Notes under the pieces: model-generated
Databases searched by the model: none
Seen by the model: the letters and a program-made list of their open reading frames with translations, nothing else
What the model was told of the DNA's origin: nothing
Program-made: the position numbers and the translations under genes
Part shown: positions 57,743-64,000 of the stretch, piece by piece
How positions within the stretch are numbered: the first letter of the stretch is position 1
Layout of the letters: each line of letters opens with the position of its first letter
Assembly: GCA_907165275.2 (NCBI GenBank)
Contig: OU015665.1
Location: 7,006,001-7,070,000, forward strand
Length of the DNA stretch: 64,000 bases
Source of the DNA: Zygaena filipendulae
Taxonomy: Eukaryota > Arthropoda > Insecta > Lepidoptera > Zygaenidae
Direction: 5' to 3'

Positions 57743-57753
57743 ATTCTTCTGAG
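57743..57753. repeat. Micro-palindromic insertion, copy 7, only 11 bp left
   Basis: ATTCTTCTGAG, the right arm alone, between exact duplications GTGCCAAC (57735-57742 and 57754-57761). Confidence 0.75.
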
Positions 57754-57789
57754 GTGCCAACTGGCAACTGCTAAGTGCCAACTGCCAAA

Positions 57790-58385
57790 GAGATTTTTTT
57801 TTGTTAAATTTACCGAGAATTTACCACATAAGTCTAATTAATTTGTGAATTTACCCCAATAGGGAAGGCAATAGTCCATACAGCCAATCCTACTATTAAA
57901 GTGAATGTTTGTAAGAATGTATGGATGGATGTTTGATACTCTTTCACGCAAAAACTACTGGATGGATTTAAATGAAATTTTACAATAACATAGCTTATAC
58001 ATCAGATTAACACATAGGGTACTTTTAATCCCGGAATTCCCGCGGGAACTCTGAAATTAACGCGGGTGAAACCGCGGGGCACAACTAGTTCAGTAATATT
58101 TTTCTTCTTCTGAAGCTATTTACATCGAAATGCATTTCGATGCTTTATCGGAACTTTTAGTAGTCAATCTTCACAGTTGAGGACGCTCTGTGGGAAGTTG
58201 TATAGTAAAACGAAACCTCCCGACGAACGCCCTATCATCTTATTTCACTTTTTTCATTCTAACTTCTTTCTTCGTTCATCTTATTTCACTGTTTCCGCAC
58301 ACTGTTCATCACTAATGGATCACTCTTATGCAAAATCTAAATAATAACACAACATTTATCACGATAAACTAATTTGTATTATCGT
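57790..58385 (+). mobile_element. GTTAAATTTACCCC-family element split by a CCGCGG-type repeat
   Basis: Copy 5, interrupted at 57888-58090 by a reverse CCGCGG-type repeat with TA-rich start TCCTACTATTAAAGTGAATG. The right end is replaced near TACGATAAACTAATTTG. Confidence 0.65.
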
Positions 58386-58541
58386 AGTATCTCTAAGTAG
58401 TTTGTGGTATTATCTGGCCGTTTCAGTTTCGGTTAGTTTCGGCCAAAATCTACTTCTGGCCTTAATTTCGGTGTCGGCCAAAATTGGCCGAACCTTACGG
58501 TCCTTACGGCCGCACTCAGAGTCGACTTTAATGATTACTTA

Positions 58542-58983
58542 CCGCCGCACTCAGAGTCGACTTTAATGATTACTTAGGTAAGTATAGATTTTTAAAACAA
58601 AACTGTCGCAATCAGACAAGTTTAATAAATTAATGTTAATTGGCATTTAACTTATTAAGTTACATCTCATTAAATGCCAATTAACATAAGTTTACTGAAC
58701 GTCTCTGATTGCGGCAGTTTTGTTTTAAAAATCTATACTTAACTAAGTAATCATTAAAGTCGACTCTGAGTGCGGCCGTTAGTTAAGTATAGATTTTTAA
58801 AACAAAACTGCCGCAATCAGAGACGTTCAGTAAACTTATGTTAATTGGCATTTAATGAGATGTAACTTAATTAGTTAAATGCCAATTAACATTAATTTAT
58901 TAAACTTGTCTGATTGCGGCAGTTTTGTTTTAAAAATCTATACTTAACTAAGTAATCATTAAAGTCGACTCTGAGTGCGGCGG
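58542..58983. mobile_element. 442-bp palindromic element, CCGCCGCACTCAGAG ends
   Basis: Flanked by TTA on both sides (58539-58541 and 58984-58986). The two halves are reverse complements of each other, and each half is itself an inverted repeat around ATGTTAATTGGCATTTAA. An extra partial arm precedes it at 58507-58538. PIF/Harbinger-like by its TWA duplication. Confidence 0.8.
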
Positions 58984-59520
58984 TTAGTGTTTATTTAATA
59001 AATAATTGAACACAGTAATAATTGAAATATTCAATTGAAAGTCTGTAGTTCAGTATCTAGTACTTTTCAATTTTCGACCACTTTTCTTTTCATTCCACAA
59101 ACTTTTCCCATTATTGTTCGATTTTTATTTTAAAGTTTAACAACAGTCAAGAATATAAAATAACGAAAAGAAACATAGCCAAGACAGCCAAGTCAACTGT
59201 TTTTTATTTCTCATTTATGAATTGCACGGTTTGAAATAACTTTTGAAAGAAACATCACAGTGAAACAAAAATGAAACAAATCGCGCACAGAGAAAAAGAA
59301 GACAAAAGAATGTAATCGTAACTAAGTCAATATACAGCCATGTGAGATGTATGGATGGATATATGATTTGAAAGCAAAAATAATACCTATTATCACTGCG
59401 TGCGCATTGTATTAGTGAGATGTATTTCAATGCTATAAATAAACGGAACTTTTGGAGCAAGGCTACCTACCTACTACTAGGTAATAGAAGAGCAAATGTC
59501 ACAAGAAAGATACAATACAA

Positions 59521-59526
59521 TTTATT
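59521..59526 (-). terminator. Poly(A) signal of TRAPPC9
   Basis: AATAAA on the minus strand, 54 bases after the stop codon at 59580-59582. Confidence 0.6.
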
Positions 59527-59579
59527 TCAATAAGTAAATAAACTTTAAATATTTTTATAACATTTTAAAAATGCCACAC

Positions 59580-62500
59580 TTAATCTGTAACGCTTATTGC
59601 TACGGGTGGAATGTATTTCCATACATGACTGATTTCGCCCGCACACGTGTGCAAGTCGGATTCATCTTCTTTACTCAATGGGGAGTCCTCAACAACTGGC
59701 TCTGTGGTCGAACACTGGATGTCTATCTTATATTCGCCGGGTGTCAAAAACACGACCGTGCATTCGTGATAAGCTTTCTCTGATTCTGGTAATGCTGGCA
59801 ATACTATCCTAAAAACAAAAGTATACTTTTATCAACCAATGGTGACAAGTCATACGTAGTGTCGCCAGTCACAGTGAATACTGATGACTACTGAATCATA
59901 AATGGTAATAAGAGTATAATATAACCATTGCTTGGTGATAACTACATGATTATAGCACATTAATAATTTATAATCTGTGCTCGGAAGCTCTTGATCTGGA
60001 CTTTTTATCGCTTTACCCAGGGCCGTCTTAAGTCTATTCTGTGCCGGGGTGCGGGACTCAGCCTGCGCCCTCGTTTTTTTTTTACACTGCAGCGTGGCAC
60101 GCGACCGACGACACACTGCAGTATAAAAGGGGTCCTAGTTAACCAAGAAAACAGAATACACGTAATTTTGATAATTTTAATAGCGCGGCACCGCTTTAAG
60201 TTTACCGCTTTAAGTGACTTTAAGTTCAATGAAATATCCAAAAATTCAGCGATCGCCAGGCGCTCCGTGCCCGGGTGCACCGCATCCCTTGCACCCCCTG
60301 GTAAAGACGGCCCTGACTTTACCTTTGAATAATAATGAATCAATTTGGGACTCAATATAAATTTTGTGATAAAAGTACATATATCACCAAAATTTAATAC
60401 AGTATAGTCAACAAAGACCATGCACATCCAAAACACAGTCTCAAGTATGCCCACAGGTGCGAATTTCTAAGTAACTGTTTTAGGTTAAGTTTTGTAAAAT
60501 AATAGAAATAGTTCTTTTAGTAGAAAATATTTTTACCCTCTTAACATATTTTAAAACAGAGACACGGATATTATGTGTTCTTTAAAAATTATTTAATACA
60601 GTTATACTGATAAAAAAGTACCCTTTGTCACTCAGGATCACTGTAGCTTCCTATAAGTGAAAGAATTTTCAAAATCGGTTCAGTAGATCCAGGGATTACC
60701 CCCTACAACGTCACAAACTTTTGCTCTTTATAATATTAGTATAGATATAGACTGTAGACATACAATACCTTCAGTCGGTGTGATGGTTTTTTAAGCTTTT
60801 ACAGGGTCTGTTTATTATCTATAGACATTGAGCGTGCCAGACACGTTCCGTGGCAGACAAAATAATATTCTCCTATACAGTGTGTATTCATATCCATCGT
60901 AACACGGCCGCGCAGACAGGCCAGTGTCAATAATATTTCTGTCTCGCGGTTCATTTCTGTACGTGTCTATGGCTACATGCCGAGCAGGGTGAATAGAGCA
61001 TTGGAACCGTGCAGACGTCTTCGTCCGTCTTTTGTAAATAAACAGGGTCTTTTGGTTTCTGTCCACATTTCTGCCCTTGCACGTGCCTGGCACCGAACGT
61101 GGCTGGCACGCTCAATGTCTGTAGATATAAACGGATTTAATCGCGGCTCTCTGAGTACTAGCCCATAGTGCAAACTAAAAATTTACAAACTGTGTGTTGA
61201 TGCCATTGATATTACTTGGTGTTGCCAGCGGTGGCGACGCGATTGTCCAGCTTGTAGGTGAGCACGCCGTTGTTGTGGTCCTGGTAGAACTGCACGGCGA
61301 GCCGCAGCCGCCGCAGCGGCCGGCGCAGGTGGTTGCGCACCGCCACGCCCAGCGACAGGCACTCGCCCGCCGCGCACACCACCTCGTCCTGCCCGCGCAC
61401 GCACTGCGAGTTCACGCTCACCTCTACATTGGAAGAAAAACCAGCTCAGTGATTGTATTTAATATTTATTTATTTACTATAGCTGTGCCCCGCGGTTTCA
61501 CGCGCGTGAATTCGGAATTCCCGCAGGAGCAATATTTTAAGTAGCCTAAGTTAGTCTTTATAATATCAGCTATCATGCCAGTGAAAGTCGGGTTGCAATC
61601 GGTCCAGCTGTTTCAGATTATCCGGAACAGACAGAAAGATAAAAATAAAAAAAAATATATCATAATATGCATTTAGTGAAAAGCTGGTAATTTGGAATTA
61701 CAAACAGACACTTCAATTTTAGTTATATGTATAGATTTAATTCCCGTGGGCGGGGTCACCGAGATTAAGTGCCAACCCACCATGCGGTGGGGCGCCGCAG
61801 CACAAGCCATTTCGCCGTACTAGCGACCACACGGGCAGCGCGGCGCCGCAGTGGCTACAAAAAGAGTAGGCATGCCCATCGCTACGTGACAGAACAGGAC
61901 AAAAAACAGCGAGCCGCTTACTCCCCTCCCCGCCTCGTCTCTACTCCGAAGCGAGCGCGGCGCGGCGCCGGAGCGCGCACAACGCATTTTTGTATGTAAT
62001 ATACCGCAGCGGCGCCGCTCAGGTGCCTGACCTGAGCCGCACCGCACCGTGTGAGTTGGCTCTATCGCGGGCTAAATGAATACGTGTTAGTATAATTTAG
62101 TCACCCCAGTCGAGCGGCGACATCCTGACGATATCCATCATGGCCTGCGACAGCGTGATCCCCTTGACGGACGCGCGCCCCTCGAAGTCGCTCTGCAGGA
62201 GGTGCCAGCGCAGGTCCACGTTGTTGGTGATGTGCTCCGAGCACATCAGCTCCAGGCTGTTGGTCGATGTGCCTGTGCACGTCGACCTCGACTCCAGGGC
62301 TTCTGAAAAAAAAAAGAACGGTTACAGAAATCAGACACTCGGATTCATTAAAAAGGATTGATGGGTAATTAAGAAATATTGACAAAGCAGAATAATTTTT
62401 TTTTAATTTTTATTTTATTTTATTTTATTTGGGAAAACAAACAATCGTACATTATATACTACAACTCGATATACAGTATAACTATAAGTAAATGTACAAT

Positions 62501-63533
62501 CCACTACGTTTCCACAAGTTACTATCTAATATTAGATAAATACTATCTAATATTAATGATAACTAACATAGCACTTGAAACTACTAAGATTTATGGAAAA
62601 GATGCTATTTTATCCAGTAGGTAGATACAATTTTGAATATTTTTTTAGTTTATACCTACTATCGATTTGCTCTCGACCAAATCTGAGGGTAATTTATTAA
62701 TTAGTTAGGGAACCAAGTAGCTAGCAGTTCTCTCAGCGTACACGCCGTACACGTTATCAGCGCGTTGAGTGCATAACCGGTTTTGAGCCATTGGGCGTGT
62801 GTGTACAGGATGGTTAATTTCTTTCTTGAGTGAATAGGCTAGTTTCCTAAATTTTCTTTTTTAGTCCGTTTTGTAGATTATTAAAAAATATTGGACACGT
62901 ATTTTTTTTTTTTATGTAACCAAAAAATAACGGAGATATATAAAGTCGAAATTTCACATGACGTCACGCCTCGCTACAGTTTGTTCGCACGTTATAGCGA
63001 GCTGTGACATCACGAGTCCCCCACCCTAAACTTTAATGCGCTTTATCTATGCATATTTCCATTATTTTAAAAAAGCAAAAAATACGTGTCTTTTATTTTT
63101 TTATTATCTAACTGACGGACTAAATAGAATTTTGATTTTTTACCCAGGAAACTAGCCTATTATATATAAACAAAGTTACTATCCCTACTCTATTTGTCTG
63201 TTACGCTTTCACGCCTTAACGGCCCAATGGATTATGATGTGCACACACGTTGTCAGAGGTACAGAGAACCTCTGAAATTACCGCAGTGACACCGCGGGAA
63301 CAGCTAGTTAGTCAGCTGTAGTGATTTGATTGCCCATCTAAAGCTGGAAGGGTTGGCACGAACCTTCGTCGGCGGCGCTGGGCGCGGCGTGGAACGGGCA
63401 GCGCTCGAGCGGCACGGGCACGCGGCAGGACTCCTTGCCCTCGATGAGGATGCGCTTGGCGGGCGTGTAGCGGAACTCCATCTCCTCGTCCGTCAGGTTG
63501 GTGACGTCCAACACCAGGTACAGCTGGCTGGGG
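59580..63533 (-). CDS. TRAPPC9: TRAPP II complex subunit 9 (brunelleschi/NIBP), last four exons
   Basis: Exons 63533-63364, 62302-62105, 61423-61216 and 59808-59580 join in phases 1, 1 and 2 into 267 aa of the C-terminus; earlier exons lie beyond the right edge or were not found. Family role: TRAPP II (Trs120 homologue) tethers vesicles at the trans-Golgi and activates Rab GTPases; in fly it is needed for cytokinesis and cell growth. Visible: LYLVLDVTNLTDEEMEFRYT with CRVPVPLERCPF; MCSEHITNNVDLRWHLL; LSLGVAVRNHLRRPLRRLRL then AVQFYQDHNNGVLTYKLDNR; FLTPGEYKIDIQC; and the end VWKYIPPVAISVTD. These beta-rich, Ig-like segments match the conserved C-terminal half of TRAPPC9. The three upstream exons are very GC-rich and the last exon is AT-richer. 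Assignment is by recalled similarity only. Confidence 0.8.
60018..60315. mobile_element. hAT-type MITE, CAGGGCCGTCTTA termini
   Basis: Termini CAGGGCCGTCTTA and TAAAGACGGCCCTG, 298 bp, flanked by GCTTTACC (60010-60017) and ACTTTACC (60316-60323), 7 of 8 identical. It lies in the last intron of TRAPPC9. Confidence 0.85.
60608..60747 (+). repeat. Dispersed CCGCGG-type repeat, 5' truncated
   Basis: Forward copy lacking its head. Ends TTGCTCTTTATAATATTAGT. Confidence 0.65.
60819..61124. mobile_element. MITE with CTATAGACATTGAGCGTGCC termini
   Basis: 28-bp inverted termini (60819-60846 and 61097-61124) with a few mismatches, about 306 bp, in the last TRAPPC9 intron. ORFs within it are incidental. 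Confidence 0.8.
61477..61650 (+). repeat. Dispersed CCGCGG-type lepidopteran repeat
   Basis: Forward copy starting ACTATAGCTGTGCCCCGCGG. Its 3' part is diverged. Confidence 0.65.
61770..62062. mobile_element. Probable GC-rich MITE in TRAPPC9 intron
   Basis: About 290 bp, much richer in CG than the flanks, with imperfect inverted ends GCCAACCCACCATGCGGTG and GCACCGTGTGAGTTGGC. Long ORFs inside are by-products of GC content. Confidence 0.5.
62837..63157. mobile_element. MITE, GGCTAGTTTCC family, full copy 3
   Basis: TA flanks, 321 bp, same orientation as 8000-8323 and close to it in sequence. In a TRAPPC9 intron. Confidence 0.85.
63163..63310 (-). repeat. Dispersed CCGCGG-type lepidopteran repeat
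   Basis: Reverse copy ending GACACCGCGGGAACAGCTAG, 54 bp from the TRAPPC9 exon end. Confidence 0.65.
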
Positions 63534-64000
63534 CTGCGGGGTACAGTGTTACGTTCGTTACGACCACTATCAACTGATACCAGTTAGCCGACAATTGACT
63601 GACTGATTCGTAAAATCGTAATAGGTATACGTGTCTGTTGTATGTAAATAAAAATGCTATTTACTCCGTCAGTGACACGTATACATATGCATATTTAGCT
63701 TTTTGAAATCTATACTTATATTATAAAGAGATAAAGTTTGTGAATTGTGAGTTTGTGACGTTGTAGGGGGTAATCTCTGGATATATTGACTGTAATCCTA
63801 AGTGACATTGGGTATTTTGTTTGCGCGGTGGTGGATGAGCAATACACCCAACAACCCTCAAACTCTGTGCGGGGGGAGGTTCGTTAAATATCACCATAGG
63901 AAAAAGATAAAGGTATTAAGAAAGCTTGACCTTCTATCCAAGATCTATGCTGCATCCGTCAGAAGAGATGAATCACCTAATAAGTTGTTCTGTGAGCAGT
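63534..64000. other. TRAPPC9 intron up to the window edge
   Basis: Contains a partial CCGCGG-type repeat at 63706-63822 and a short MITE fragment near 63650. No further exon could be defined. Confidence 0.45.

Noticed and set aside
60005..60454. 149-codon minus-strand ORF and 113-codon plus-strand ORF
   Set aside because: Both run through the hAT-type MITE at 60018-60315 within an intron.
61769..62047. Overlapping ORFs on both strands
   Set aside because: GC-rich MITE-like DNA inside a TRAPPC9 intron; open frames follow from low stop-codon frequency.

Overview
The window is nuclear DNA of a moth or butterfly (Lepidoptera). The genes are split by GT-AG introns, the background is AT-rich, and the TAGGTACCTA / GTAGGTAGGTA word typical of lepidopteran intergenic DNA is everywhere. 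Dozens of copies of short dispersed repeats are also present. No bacterial-type operon, CRISPR array, rRNA gene or functional tRNA gene was seen. Splice sites and reading phase were checked by hand exon by exon.

Layout: (1) 1-577 minus: the first exons of an unrecognised protein gene that runs off the left edge. (2) 3893-5269 minus: an intronless gene for the SAGA/ATAC subunit Ada3 (TADA3). (3) 7304-19954 plus: a 14-exon C2H2 zinc-finger gene (755 aa). Its introns are packed with transposable-element debris. (4) 25.1-28.05 kb minus: the bHLH gene twist, and 1.9 kb further downstream a decayed duplicate of its last codons and 3' UTR. (5) 30.27-31.44 kb: an internally deleted piggyBac-like transposon. 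(6) 31.5-45.5 kb: a gene-poor stretch with two weak first-exon candidates (32.5 and 38.2 kb). (7) 45743-47890 plus: the DNA helicase PIF1, 3 exons, 635 aa. (8) 51847-53760 minus: a THAP-domain protein, 3 exons, 224 aa. (9) 54.4-59.0 kb: a dense cluster of nested and palindromic non-autonomous transposons. (10) 59580-63533 minus: the last four exons (267 aa) of the TRAPP II subunit TRAPPC9 (brunelleschi).

The genes are housekeeping and developmental loci that happen to be neighbours. They do not form a pathway. The unusual content is in the repeats. The most striking is a set of very small palindromic insertions (27-41 bp, ends CTCAGAAGAATAA...TTATTCTTCTGAG), each bounded by an 8-bp duplication. 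One sits in a MITE whose uninterrupted sister copy in the same window shows the empty site. Other points are a MITE whose terminus lies 4-6 bp from a coding-exon splice acceptor, a long repeat lying just upstream of both the zinc-finger gene and PIF1, and the twist tail duplicate.
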